Positions 39,450-48,332 of a DNA stretch of 64,000 bases are shown here, piece after piece. The stretch comes from a virus, in the IMG/VR virus record IMGVR_UViG_3300042446_002107, positions 28,298 to 92,297 of that record, one strand, 5' to 3'. The notes below the pieces were generated by a model that did not search any database, was not told the origin of the DNA, and worked only from the letters and a program-made list of their open reading frames with translations. Positions within the stretch are counted from its first letter, which is position 1, and each line of letters opens with the position of its first letter. The translations under genes were made by a program, and so were the position numbers.

Positions 39450-42400
39450 TTAATCAGCCTGTTTTGGCTTTCTTTTTTTACCTGACAGCGTTTCGCCGTT
39501 TTCAATTCTGGTTTTAGCGTTTCTTAATTGCTCGGCGCTGAAAATGTCTTCAAGAGTATGGTCCGTTCCGAATATCTCGTTAAACCTGTCAACCATTGTT
39601 TGCATTTCAGAAACAGCGAACCTTGGCTCGTTGCCTTTCTTTGCACTCCAGGCTGAACCTTTTGCAGCAGCAGCATCGCGAAGTGCGGTACCCATATCTG
39701 TCGCGCCGACTATTTTGTTACGGTTTTCTTTGCTGTTGAGTCTGCTGTTCGGGAAGCTTCTGTCTATGAATTCGTTAAGGGCTTCATAAACCGCATACTT
39801 GGGTCTTTCCATCTCTTCGTCAAACAGTTTCCCTGCCTTGCCGTCCTTCCAGACGTCTGCCGCATTTGGCAGGACTCCTTTACGAATCATGTGAGCAATA
39901 GTTGCGGTTGGGATTCCCTGCTTTTCCCACTCAGGGTTGACTCCAGTACTATCGGTTCCAAACTTTTCAGAAAGAATTTCACTAAGTCTGGTTCTCCACT
40001 CTTTCTTATCTATTCCTAGATATTTAAGCAAAGGCTCAATCTCAAAGTCTTTTTTATCTGTTTTATCAAGTTTGATTATTTCATCATCGGCAGACAAGGA
40101 TGGAGGATTCTCAAGTTCGTCAAAGCTTTGTCCATAAAGGTCAATTTCGGCTTCAGAGTCGCCCTCAAATGGGTCATCGGGGGCAAATCGTCCTGTTGCA
40201 CGGAACTTCGCCCTCTCGTCGACCTCACCCAATTGAGAGTACTCGGCTGGACTAATGGCTTCTTCTTCATCTTGGTCGAACCAATGAGGGAAGGCGTCTT
40301 TGCCGAACGTTTCGATAATGAAACGGTCACGCATGTTTGCCCTACCGGCATTCTCCATTGCCATGTCCACTTGGGGGGTGATACTTTCCGTGTCTCCTGT
40401 TGGGGATGGAATTATCTTTCTGATTTCGTCTCTTGAAACCGGAGCAAAATAGCGCCAGCCTGCCAGCTCTGGTTGATTTCCAAGTTCAGCAACCAAAAGA
40501 CGAACTGCGTCGTGGTTTACTCCAGCATCGGAATTTTGAATCTTCTGCTTGTCCATTTCGCTCAAACCCAAAAGACTTGCTATCTCTTGTCGTGTCGCAG
40601 AACGAGAACGAAGGGATTCGCCCTGGCCATTAAAATCTTCTGGAATGCGAAGTTGCTCTGCGAGAGCGTCTACTGAGAGCATCCATGTTTCCGCCGAAGG
40701 ATTATCATTGCGCAAGTTGTCTCCAACTCGCCCAACCCGAACCCTGTTCTGACGAGCCTTCATGGCTTCGCCGACTTTTTTCATGGCGTTTTTTGTTTGT
40801 TCTCTTCCTTCGGCATTTATTTCGATACCTCTTTCCCTGAATCCAGCCCACGTCTGCATTGCATAATCCGTCTTGCGGCGGTTGTTGGGTGAATTGGGGT
40901 CTCCAAAGAGTCTTATTCCAGCAAGGTCTTGAGCACTTATGGCACCAGGGGTGACGCGACTACTGCTTCTTACGCCCATTCTTCTAGACAGACGGCGGCC
41001 AGGACCAGGGAAGTTTGAGGTTCCGCTAGAGAGGCGCATCTGACCATCAGAATCGTCTCCCATTTCGTCCGCATCAATCAAGTCATCTATGTCTACTTCT
41101 GATTCGTAATCACTTGGGTCACGAACGACATCGTTAATATCCTTATCCACGTCAAAGACGAGGTCGGGGTCAATTTCGATTTCTTTTTCATCAAGCGCTG
41201 CTCGGTCTGGAAGATTATTTTCATCTATATCGTCAGGACTCATCTTGTTTAATGCTGCATAGAACTTAGGAAGAGGAATACCGCCTTCGTCTCCAAAGGC
41301 CCCCTTGTCTAGTTCTGGCGGTATATGGCCGTCCTGTACTGCTTTCTTGATTGCTGCCCTGACGTCTTTTGTAGATTCGTCGTGGAGATAATACTTGAAC
41401 CCCTTCCAACCTGGGTCAATCATTTTTTTCGCACGAGAAAACGCCACATGGATGAGGTTTGTTTCCTCCATGAAGGCAAGTCCTGCTTGTCCTTGTGGAA
41501 TATTTGCAGCCAATGAATCGCTAGGGTCTCCCAAGTCTTCTGCTACTGCAACAAAATCTGACTCTCGGCCTTTTGAAAGCTGAATGGTCGTAATCTCAAC
41601 GTCTCCACCAGGGCCTTGAGCCGAATCTCTCATTGCTTGGCCAATGTCGTTTAATATTTTGGTTGATTCTTCAAGGTTTTCGCCCTCAATTACAAATCCG
41701 TCAAACGCTCTGCGCTTTCCTCCGGCTCGCGGGCCGCCCCTCTCTGCGTCTTGCATTATCTTTACCTTGTCGGATAAACCAAGATTCAAGATGACCTTTT
41801 CGAGGTCTCTTCTATAGCGACCGTTACCTACTCTTTGGTTGGGAGGTATGTTTCTTGCTTCGGAGCCGTCGGGGAGTGTTTGTGGTCTACCGGTATCCAC
41901 ACCGTCACCGGTAACGATAATGCGTCCGGATGGTTTTCCGGGTTTCTTTTCGTCTCCGCCTATAATTTCAAGTTGAGCATATACAGCACCTCGACCATCG
42001 GTTGAGGTGCTGGGTGGAGGAATTATTACAATTCTTTGTAGTTGAGATTCTTTAGCTTGAGGGGCGGATGCGGCTTTAGAAAATTTAGATATTGAGTCAA
42101 TTTCTTCTGGTTCTATTCTGAAATTCTCAAGCGTTACGCTTTTTCTTTCTGGAAGAATTGACGCAGGAATAACAGTAATTTTTTCTTTACCGGTTTTCGC
42201 ATCTATTTCTATTTTCTGTCTGCCCTGAAGAAGGGTTAACATTCCTGATATCCCAAGAGGCACGCCGCCGCCAGGAGGGGCCTGCATTATTAGTTTGTAT
42301 GCACTTCTGGCCTGCTGTCCTGAAGCCTGATTTATTACTCTCTTCAGTCCTCCCTGGTCGAAGATGGGTCCAATCCATCCCGATACTTCGGGGAGACCGC

Positions 42401-45400
42401 GCTTGCTTTTTTCTGCTTGAGGCATAAAGATGTACTCAAGATGTCTCGTAAACTTTAGAAGTTCTTCGTGCTTGCTTAAAGGAATGACTACTTCTGGCAG
42501 AATTGGCAACCCGTTATCATCTTTTTTCGCATTTGGACTATCGACGACAAGTTTAATGAACTTGAGAGTTTCGTTAATGATTTCTGCGTTGGTTCTGCAG
42601 AGAATCATGGTTGGGAGATTTGGAACTTCTTTATTTGCTTCCTCAACCCTGTCGACTATCTTCCCCGCTTTTGGCTCAAGAATGGAGTCTCTTAGTTCTC
42701 TTAATTTATCATCTTGCTCTTTGCGTGTTAATTTTTCTCCAGCTTTCTTTCCAACCGTATGTACAGAGAAATTCAAACGCTTTTCTGGAGTTGAAAACTT
42801 TTCTTCCAAGTCCTTAAGAAGGAACTCACGAGTCATATCGTCGATTTCGTCAACCGGCTCCAGACCTTTTCTATCTTTTTTAGGAAGCAATGGGTCGAAC
42901 AGTCTGTTTACTACAACCTGAGCTTTGCCTTTAACGTGTTTCCATGGCAACTGAGGGACGCCCTGTTTGTCAAGGTAAAGGTTTTGCATACCCAAGGCAA
43001 GGTTCGTTAAATGCCCAATTACTTCTCCGTATCTAAAAGATTCGGTAATTGTTAATTCATAGTCAGCGTTTAGGGATTCAAGGATGTTTTTCGCGTTACG
43101 AAACGCATAAACGGCTTGTCTATCATCTCCAACAACAACTATCGGAAGATTGGCTCTATTGTTGTCGAGCACTGTTTCAAGAATTTCATTTGAGTCTTGC
43201 GCCTCGTCAACAAAAAATGCACTGAGTGGTTTTTCTTCTGTCGCCATTCTCTTGGTTAGAGTAACTTGAACGTTTTTGCCTTTACTCTTTTTTCTTGTTT
43301 TGACTATCCATGTTTCGCCTTCAAGCTCATACGTGTCTCCAACCGCGTAGCTATCTGGAATAGTTTTTTTGCGCTCTTGAGACTCGGTATGCGTTATCAA
43401 GCCCGGGTCTGAGCGAAGGTCTGGCTCCGTAAGCATCCACAGTTTTGCGACAGAATCTCTTGGTGGAAGCATACTGCTATCCCCATCGGAAAATTTGTCT
43501 ATTGCTTCCTGCAAAGCTTCTACCCATTGAGCCGGAATATCTTTTTCATCTAAAATGGTGTCAACAGGGCTGATGTCCTTACCAGAACCGCGCGGCGTAT
43601 CTAGCTCTTGCGTTAGTATTGCGGGCTGCGTAAACATCCATGCTGACGCTTTTTCTTCTTTTGAAAGACTCCATCTAGTAAGGGCATTTTTAAAAAGGTC
43701 ACCGAATTGGTCTCGACTGACAAATGTTGAGCCCGCATCTGGAAGAATAAATCCAGACGAATCTTCCATTGTTGTTTGAATTTTTCCCTTAGCGTCTCTT
43801 ACTGGTTTTCCCTTATCGTCCAAGATGGGAACAGAAGTTGGTCTAGTTTCTTGACCCTTCCAGCGCTTCTCGTCTGCAAAATCTAAAAATTCTTTCCAAT
43901 CACTTCCAGTATCTAATCTTGTCCAACCAAGACTTCTGTATCCTGGTTCAATTCCATCAAAAGACTCGGTTGTTCCATCAAAGAGCTCCCGTACCTGCTG
44001 TGGCAATAGTCTTTCTGGTTCGTCAGGAGTTAGAGCTTCGCTGATGAATTTAGGATTCTTGGCTCCGGGATTATTTACTTTTCTGTCAGTAGGCGAAATC
44101 AATGCGAATTGCATTTTTCTGCGCATTCCTGTTCCGTATTTTTTGTCGCCTTGTCCTAGTTTTAGTGACCAGTACCAAATCTTGTCGGTTGTTGATACTC
44201 CGGTATTTCTTGGAAACTCCAATTCTGCTTCGAATTGATTTTTCTTGTTAAATACCGCATAGTAAAGATTGTTTATTGATTTTTCTTCAGCTAGTTTTTC
44301 TACAGATTCCTTAACCTGTTCCGCGGACATGCCAGAGAAATCAACGCCGTACCTATCTGAAAGGTATCTGAGTTGTTCTGGTCTCCGAAGGTCGCCTTCT
44401 GGCCATAGGTCGAATTCTCTCTGCAGACCCCATGCGATGCTCTTTAGCGTTGTGGTTTTACCAGTTCCAGCACCTGCAAGAATAGACAATATGCGCGGGT
44501 CTTTGTTTCTAATGAGATTCATGGCAACCGCCATGATGTCTCGCTGCTCTTCGGTTGGCTCGTTTGACAAACCAAATGCAAGCCTGAGCGCTACTGTCTC
44601 ATCTATGGGCTTTATTTCTGGCGCATTAGGGTTTTTGCCCTTGATTGGGCCTCTACCGCTAGAAAGTCTTCCAGACGGAGTAATGACGATTCCATCTTTG
44701 GTCTTTGTTGGTAGGTTTCGTGAAAGAGAACTCATCTCTCGTTCCGCAGTAGACGTTCTTCTAGCCTCTGGTGCGAAGTCCTGCGGGAACTCCACGTCCA
44801 GCATGTCTTCCATTGTGCCGCTTACGCCTGTTGTCGGCTTGATTCTTGGAGAGTCTTCGTATCCAGCAAGCATTGGCACTTCGAGCCACGCATTGTCTTT
44901 GCCTTTTCTTTCATCGTCCGGGATGCCAGCAAGTCTTCGCATTGTCGAGGAACGGTCTAGCAAGAAGTCGTTTGCTTGTTGGGCTGAAAGTATTGCCCTA
45001 TGCAAGGCAAGTGGGTCTGCTGTCAGTTTCTTCAACCATCCTGCTACATAAACAAGGTGATTGTCTCTAATTGTTGGCTCAATACCCATTGCGCCCAACG
45101 CGAACGCTGAACCTATCTCAGCGATTAGTTCTTCAAATGCGTATTGTTCATCGCCAAATTCTTTACCTAAAGTTCTGTTTAGGCGTGTTGGGTGAGAGGT
45201 CCAATGAACGGTTTCGTGCATTGCTGTCCCATAAAAAGCCGTAGCATCAACAAACTGTTCAAAAGCAGGCATGTGAATCTTGTCTGTTGATGGGCGATAA
45301 AAAGCATCCTCACCAAATGATTCTACGAAATCAGGACCAATTTCCTTAATAACGTTTTCTAAATCTTCAAGTCTTGTTTCTTGATTTATGTCCGCATCGA

Positions 45401-48200
45401 TAGGTTCATAAAATTTCTTTGGGAGGCCAGCTACTTCGGCTACGTTATAAACAGTTTGTACCTCGTAGTAGCGCCCCTCGACGACTTCCTTGCCGTTTAT
45501 GTCTGTGAAAGTGCGTCCTTCTCGTGGAACAAGAATAGAAACGCCCATCTTTCGTCCACCCGGCTTAAGTTTTCCACCAAGCTTTTTCCATTGACCTTCT
45601 CCGGCCCATCGAGGAAGTTCGTACCCGCGAGATTTTGCAACCAAGCCAAGAGTCATCTGGTTCATGCCTTGATACACGCGACCGCGCGTAGGGTTTCTTG
45701 CATAAAGCTCAGGGCGACGCCATGGAAGTTTCCAGTTTTTATCTTTATTTGGGTCGTTCATTAACTCCGTGAGCAACTTCACTACGTCTTCTGCCATCGC
45801 TTCGTAGAATTCTTTAAGCTGCGAGGAGCCTTCTGGAAGCTGAGCTTTGTCGGGAAGTTTCCCAGAAGAGAAACGTTCTACGCTTGTCATCGATTGACTA
45901 GCGATTGGTATACGCTGAGGCTTTATTCCTCTGGCAAGCTGAGTGTTTTCTCTGTTGAGAACCTGTGGTGCCTTGGGTTTTGTTGGACGCTTTTCGCGTT
46001 CCATGTCCCCTTCGACCGTTTTTTCAACACTCTTCATGTATTTATCGAGTTCAGCAATAGCTTGCTTTAGTCTCTTTATTTGGTCTTTGTCTGAAGCACC
46101 ATCAAGTACGCCTTGAAGCTCGTCTCTTTGTGACTCAGCGGAGCCGTATTTTGTCGCAGAATCTACATCAGGGTCGTCTATGCGTGGAACGTCAAACAGT
46201 TTTCCGCTACTTAGTTTTGAGCCGACAGGCTTGACTTTGCCGTCTCCAGCTCGGTCAAGAATCTCTGATTCAGGCTTGCGTACTTGAGCGCGGGATGGTT
46301 TTGGGTTGCGTATTGAACCAGGGCCATCCGGTGTTGGGTCTGGAGTGGCTAGAGCAACACCACGAAGGAATAAGCCTTCACCGACTATTCCGTTTAGGTT
46401 GGCATCACGCGCACTAAATGGGTCAAAATCTTCTGCTCCAATTGACGTAAAGAATCGACCGGCCGAACGGCCTCCACCAATATTTGGTTTATTTGTTAAA
46501 CGACCACCAATAGCACGACCAAGTCGGTAACTAGCAGCTTTCCATTCGATGTCATTTTGATTTATAGACTTTTTTTTTAGGTTATCAACAGCCGTATCTA
46601 CCGCATCAATTAAGTCATAACTGATGCCAGACGTCATTACAATTCCATCCACGTCTACAAAAGACTCAACGCCGTGATAGTCAAATATTGGGTCTAGGGC
46701 CTGCTTGACCATGAAGGCAAACTTTGGCACGACAGGCAACAGGTATGCCTTCTCTTCGGGCCAATCACTTTGCGAACCAAACTCGCTTAGCAACTTGAAC
46801 TTACGACGCTTTTTTCTACGTCTTCCGATAGCTCCACGCAGGGCTGCTATTGCTAACTCTCCAGGGTATTTTACTTCAAGGTCGGAAACGTAGTCTTCTT
46901 GAGTGAACTCTTCTTCGATTTCGTATGTCTTTTTGACTGTTGAATCACCTTTGACAACTCCATTAGGAATGACGGCAAAACGGCACTTTCCTTCTGATTC
47001 AACTTCCATGTCAATTATCTTGCAGCTATCGCCACCTTGATAAAAAACGCAGTTAGCACATTTTACGCCTATGCCAGCAATTGAGTTTTCGGCAGCTGGC
47101 GTGTATCCGGCCCAAACACCTTCTGAGTCTTGATTAAACTTGCCGTGACGTTTTGTTATCTTGAGAAGTGCGTCTCTTAGGTCTGCTTCTTCTTTGTCCA
47201 AGTTTGTTGGGTCAAATTCTTGAGTATCATCATCTTCGTACTCAACTGCTGGAAGCGCGATAATCTGAGGACCATTTTGTCCTGGTCTTATCGCAACAGG
47301 CATAGACATTGCTGGCGGACGCGTGGGGCGTTGAGGCTGATTCATCACCATTCCTGGAGACCCAATTGGCATCATTGGCATTCCGGGCATAGGCACTGAT
47401 GGTCTGCGTGGTGCAACAACCGTAATTGGCTCAGGTGCTCCAAACATGTATCGTCCGCGACCTCCGCTGAAATGGCACTTGTATCGGCCAACTTCACCGT
47501 TATCTGCACGACGAGCAAAGGTTAGCTCTTCTCCGTTTACGTCCATTAAGGAAACTTTTGCGCCGAGCATTAAGCCCAATTGCTTTTCAATTTCTGCGCG
47601 GTTTATGGTTTCTTCTTCGTCTTCTTCCATATAGGAAACTGGACCGGAATATCCACCTTCTTCTGACTTTACGGAAATAGTGCCAGTGAGCTGGTTTGCT
47701 CCGTGAAGAACAGGAGATACTTCGTACAGTTCAAGTTCGTAAATAACGTTTGCTTGCGACTTCTGGTCGAACTGGGCACGAAGCGTCTTATAGCCGATTG
47801 ACCATTCTTGTTCTTCACCAAAGAAGGCAACCATAGCGAATGCTTCTTTACCTTTTTCGGAATTAAGGTTGAACTGAACGCGAGCAAAAAGTCCACCGAT
47901 TCCTGCCATCTTCATCTTCAAAGGCAATCTTGGGTCCGTATTTGGTACTTCGTAAATCTCTAAAACTTTACCGATTGGGTCATTCCAGTTGTGGCCCCAA
48001 ACAACACGAGGCTTGCGGCGCTGAAGGCTTTTTGTGAACGCACCAGTAGTGACAATGTCTCCTACTGAGTCTTTGTTGCCTATTCCGGCTACGAAGCACT
48101 CAACCATTCCCTGAGCTTCATCTAGGTTGATGGAGCCACCCTTGGTCGCAAAGGAAGTTCCGAGCGTGGTTGACTTATATTCGTACAGTTCAGGCAACAT
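39450..48200 (-). CDS. giant polyprotein 3: prohead protease, ArdC-zincin, UvrD-like helicase
   Basis: An uninterrupted frame of 2916 codons. Residues 1-180 are an HK97-type prohead protease (peptidase U35/S78 like): VVWGHNW (His70), EWSIGYKTL (Ser134) and YELELYEVSPVLHGAN. A Pro/Met-rich stretch and a Cys4 motif (KCANCVFYQGGDSC...GKCRF) follow. KLSSG 662, RFSSG 776, RLSSG 1178 and RLSSG 2389 delimit the rest: a short helical linker, an ArdC-like antirestriction domain with zincin (HETVH 995-999), an SF1 helicase (Lys1248, Asp1665/Glu1666) and a 528-residue C-terminal segment. HK97-type proteases normally stand alone or are fused to a scaffold or capsid. A fusion to 2700 residues of effectors is unusual. 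The gene lies directly after the portal. Confidence 0.92.
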   Translation of the reverse strand: MLPELYEYKSTTLGTSFATKGGSINLDEAQGMVECFVAGIGNKDSVGDIVTTGAFTKSLQRRKPRVVWGHNWNDPIGKVLEIYEVPNTDPRLPLKMKMAGIGGLFARVQFNLNSEKGKEAFAMVAFFGEEQEWSIGYKTLRAQFDQKSQANVIYELELYEVSPVLHGANQLTGTISVKSEEGGYSGPVSYMEEDEEETINRAEIEKQLGLMLGAKVSLMDVNGEELTFARRADNGEVGRYKCHFSGGRGRYMFGAPEPITVVAPRRPSVPMPGMPMMPIGSPGMVMNQPQRPTRPPAMSMPVAIRPGQNGPQIIALPAVEYEDDDTQEFDPTNLDKEEADLRDALLKITKRHGKFNQDSEGVWAGYTPAAENSIAGIGVKCANCVFYQGGDSCKIIDMEVESEGKCRFAVIPNGVVKGDSTVKKTYEIEEEFTQEDYVSDLEVKYPGELAIAALRGAIGRRRKKRRKFKLLSEFGSQSDWPEEKAYLLPVVPKFAFMVKQALDPIFDYHGVESFVDVDGIVMTSGISYDLIDAVDTAVDNLKKKSINQNDIEWKAASYRLGRAIGGRLTNKPNIGGGRSAGRFFTSIGAEDFDPFSARDANLNGIVGEGLFLRGVALATPDPTPDGPGSIRNPKPSRAQVRKPESEILDRAGDGKVKPVGSKLSSGKLFDVPRIDDPDVDSATKYGSAESQRDELQGVLDGASDKDQIKRLKQAIAELDKYMKSVEKTVEGDMEREKRPTKPKAPQVLNRENTQLARGIKPQRIPIASQSMTSVERFSSGKLPDKAQLPEGSSQLKEFYEAMAEDVVKLLTELMNDPNKDKNWKLPWRRPELYARNPTRGRVYQGMNQMTLGLVAKSRGYELPRWAGEGQWKKLGGKLKPGGRKMGVSILVPREGRTFTDINGKEVVEGRYYEVQTVYNVAEVAGLPKKFYEPIDADINQETRLEDLENVIKEIGPDFVESFGEDAFYRPSTDKIHMPAFEQFVDATAFYGTAMHETVHWTSHPTRLNRTLGKEFGDEQYAFEELIAEIGSAFALGAMGIEPTIRDNHLVYVAGWLKKLTADPLALHRAILSAQQANDFLLDRSSTMRRLAGIPDDERKGKDNAWLEVPMLAGYEDSPRIKPTTGVSGTMEDMLDVEFPQDFAPEARRTSTAEREMSSLSRNLPTKTKDGIVITPSGRLSSGRGPIKGKNPNAPEIKPIDETVALRLAFGLSNEPTEEQRDIMAVAMNLIRNKDPRILSILAGAGTGKTTTLKSIAWGLQREFDLWPEGDLRRPEQLRYLSDRYGVDFSGMSAEQVKESVEKLAEEKSINNLYYAVFNKKNQFEAELEFPRNTGVSTTDKIWYWSLKLGQGDKKYGTGMRRKMQFALISPTDRKVNNPGAKNPKFISEALTPDEPERLLPQQVRELFDGTTESFDGIEPGYRSLGWTRLDTGSDWKEFLDFADEKRWKGQETRPTSVPILDDKGKPVRDAKGKIQTTMEDSSGFILPDAGSTFVSRDQFGDLFKNALTRWSLSKEEKASAWMFTQPAILTQELDTPRGSGKDISPVDTILDEKDIPAQWVEALQEAIDKFSDGDSSMLPPRDSVAKLWMLTEPDLRSDPGLITHTESQERKKTIPDSYAVGDTYELEGETWIVKTRKKSKGKNVQVTLTKRMATEEKPLSAFFVDEAQDSNEILETVLDNNRANLPIVVVGDDRQAVYAFRNAKNILESLNADYELTITESFRYGEVIGHLTNLALGMQNLYLDKQGVPQLPWKHVKGKAQVVVNRLFDPLLPKKDRKGLEPVDEIDDMTREFLLKDLEEKFSTPEKRLNFSVHTVGKKAGEKLTRKEQDDKLRELRDSILEPKAGKIVDRVEEANKEVPNLPTMILCRTNAEIINETLKFIKLVVDSPNAKKDDNGLPILPEVVIPLSKHEELLKFTRHLEYIFMPQAEKSKRGLPEVSGWIGPIFDQGGLKRVINQASGQQARSAYKLIMQAPPGGGVPLGISGMLTLLQGRQKIEIDAKTGKEKITVIPASILPERKSVTLENFRIEPEEIDSISKFSKAASAPQAKESQLQRIVIIPPPSTSTDGRGAVYAQLEIIGGDEKKPGKPSGRIIVTGDGVDTGRPQTLPDGSEARNIPPNQRVGNGRYRRDLEKVILNLGLSDKVKIMQDAERGGPRAGGKRRAFDGFVIEGENLEESTKILNDIGQAMRDSAQGPGGDVEITTIQLSKGRESDFVAVAEDLGDPSDSLAANIPQGQAGLAFMEETNLIHVAFSRAKKMIDPGWKGFKYYLHDESTKDVRAAIKKAVQDGHIPPELDKGAFGDEGGIPLPKFYAALNKMSPDDIDENNLPDRAALDEKEIEIDPDLVFDVDKDINDVVRDPSDYESEVDIDDLIDADEMGDDSDGQMRLSSGTSNFPGPGRRLSRRMGVRSSSRVTPGAISAQDLAGIRLFGDPNSPNNRRKTDYAMQTWAGFRERGIEINAEGREQTKNAMKKVGEAMKARQNRVRVGRVGDNLRNDNPSAETWMLSVDALAEQLRIPEDFNGQGESLRSRSATRQEIASLLGLSEMDKQKIQNSDAGVNHDAVRLLVAELGNQPELAGWRYFAPVSRDEIRKIIPSPTGDTESITPQVDMAMENAGRANMRDRFIIETFGKDAFPHWFDQDEEEAISPAEYSQLGEVDERAKFRATGRFAPDDPFEGDSEAEIDLYGQSFDELENPPSLSADDEIIKLDKTDKKDFEIEPLLKYLGIDKKEWRTRLSEILSEKFGTDSTGVNPEWEKQGIPTATIAHMIRKGVLPNAADVWKDGKAGKLFDEEMERPKYAVYEALNEFIDRSFPNSRLNSKENRNKIVGATDMGTALRDAAAAKGSAWSAKKGNEPRFAVSEMQTMVDRFNEIFGTDHTLEDIFSAEQLRNAKTRIENGETLSGKKRKPKQAD
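39453..41036 (-). other. polyprotein 3 segment 5: unknown C-terminal segment
   Basis: Residues 2389-2916 start at RLSSG (41022-41036). They are mostly helical and charged, and end ETLSGKKRKPKQAD. No domain recognised. Confidence 0.5.
41037..44669 (-). other. polyprotein 3 segment 4: UvrD/Rep-like SF1 helicase
   Basis: Residues 1178-2388 start at RLSSG (44655-44669). Motifs in order are Walker A LAGAGTGKTTTL (Lys1248), FFVDEAQDSNE (Asp1665), VVVGDDRQAVYAFRNA, ITESFRYG, TTIQLSKGRESDFVAV and NLIHVAFSRAKK. Large insertions between motifs make it longer than UvrD. Confidence 0.88.
44670..45875 (-). other. polyprotein 3 segment 3: ArdC-like antirestriction protein with zincin
   Basis: Residues 776-1177 start at RFSSG (45861-45875). 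The ssDNA-binding N-domain has WKLPWRRP, ARNPTRGRVYQGMNQMTLGL and GQWKKLGGKLKPGGRKMG. The peptidase half has FYGTAMHETVHWTSHPTRLN and FEELIAEIGSAFA. This is the full ArdC plan known from conjugative plasmids, where it protects incoming DNA from restriction. Confidence 0.85.
45876..46217 (-). other. polyprotein 3 segment 2: short coiled-coil linker
   Basis: Residues 662-775 start at KLSSG (46203-46217). SQRDELQGVLDGASDKDQIK and the next helix look like a small coiled coil. A basic Pro-rich stretch follows. Confidence 0.5.
46218..48200 (-). other. polyprotein 3 segment 1: prohead maturation protease with C-terminal extension
   Basis: Residues 1-661. The protease core has His70 and Ser134. The extension holds a beta-rich GRYKCHFSGGRGRYMFG, Pro/Met repeats, a Cys4 cluster, and a Ca-loop-like RDANLNGIVGEG (about 46376-46411). 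A cut at KLSSG 662 would free the protease from its cargo. Confidence 0.8.
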
Positions 48201-48284
48201 TCAGGAGACCCTTCGTCTTGTGTCTACTGAAAATAATAAGACATTAGGAAGTCTGTTCGGTGCAACTATGCTTATATATCCACT

Positions 48285-48332
48285 TTTAGTGAAATTATAT
48301 AAAAATCAAACAATCGTTTAGTGAAACTAAAC
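48285..48332 (-). promoter_or_regulatory. direct repeats and TATAAT before polyprotein 3
   Basis: TTTAGTGAAA occurs at 48285-48294 and 48317-48326, 32 bases apart (about three helical turns). A minus-strand TATAAT lies at 48294-48299. The second copy is part of a perfect hairpin GTTTAGT-GAA-ACTAAAC (48316-48332) over the portal stop codon, possibly an attenuator or weak terminator. It suggests separate control of polyprotein 3. Confidence 0.45.

Noticed and set aside
4307-48200. Giant genes taken for tape measure proteins or for frameshift/assembly artefacts
   Set aside because: They hold recognisable enzyme domains, lie in or near the head module, and are continuous frames with good phage-like codon use. 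The tape measure gene should lie beyond the sheath and tube genes, outside the window.
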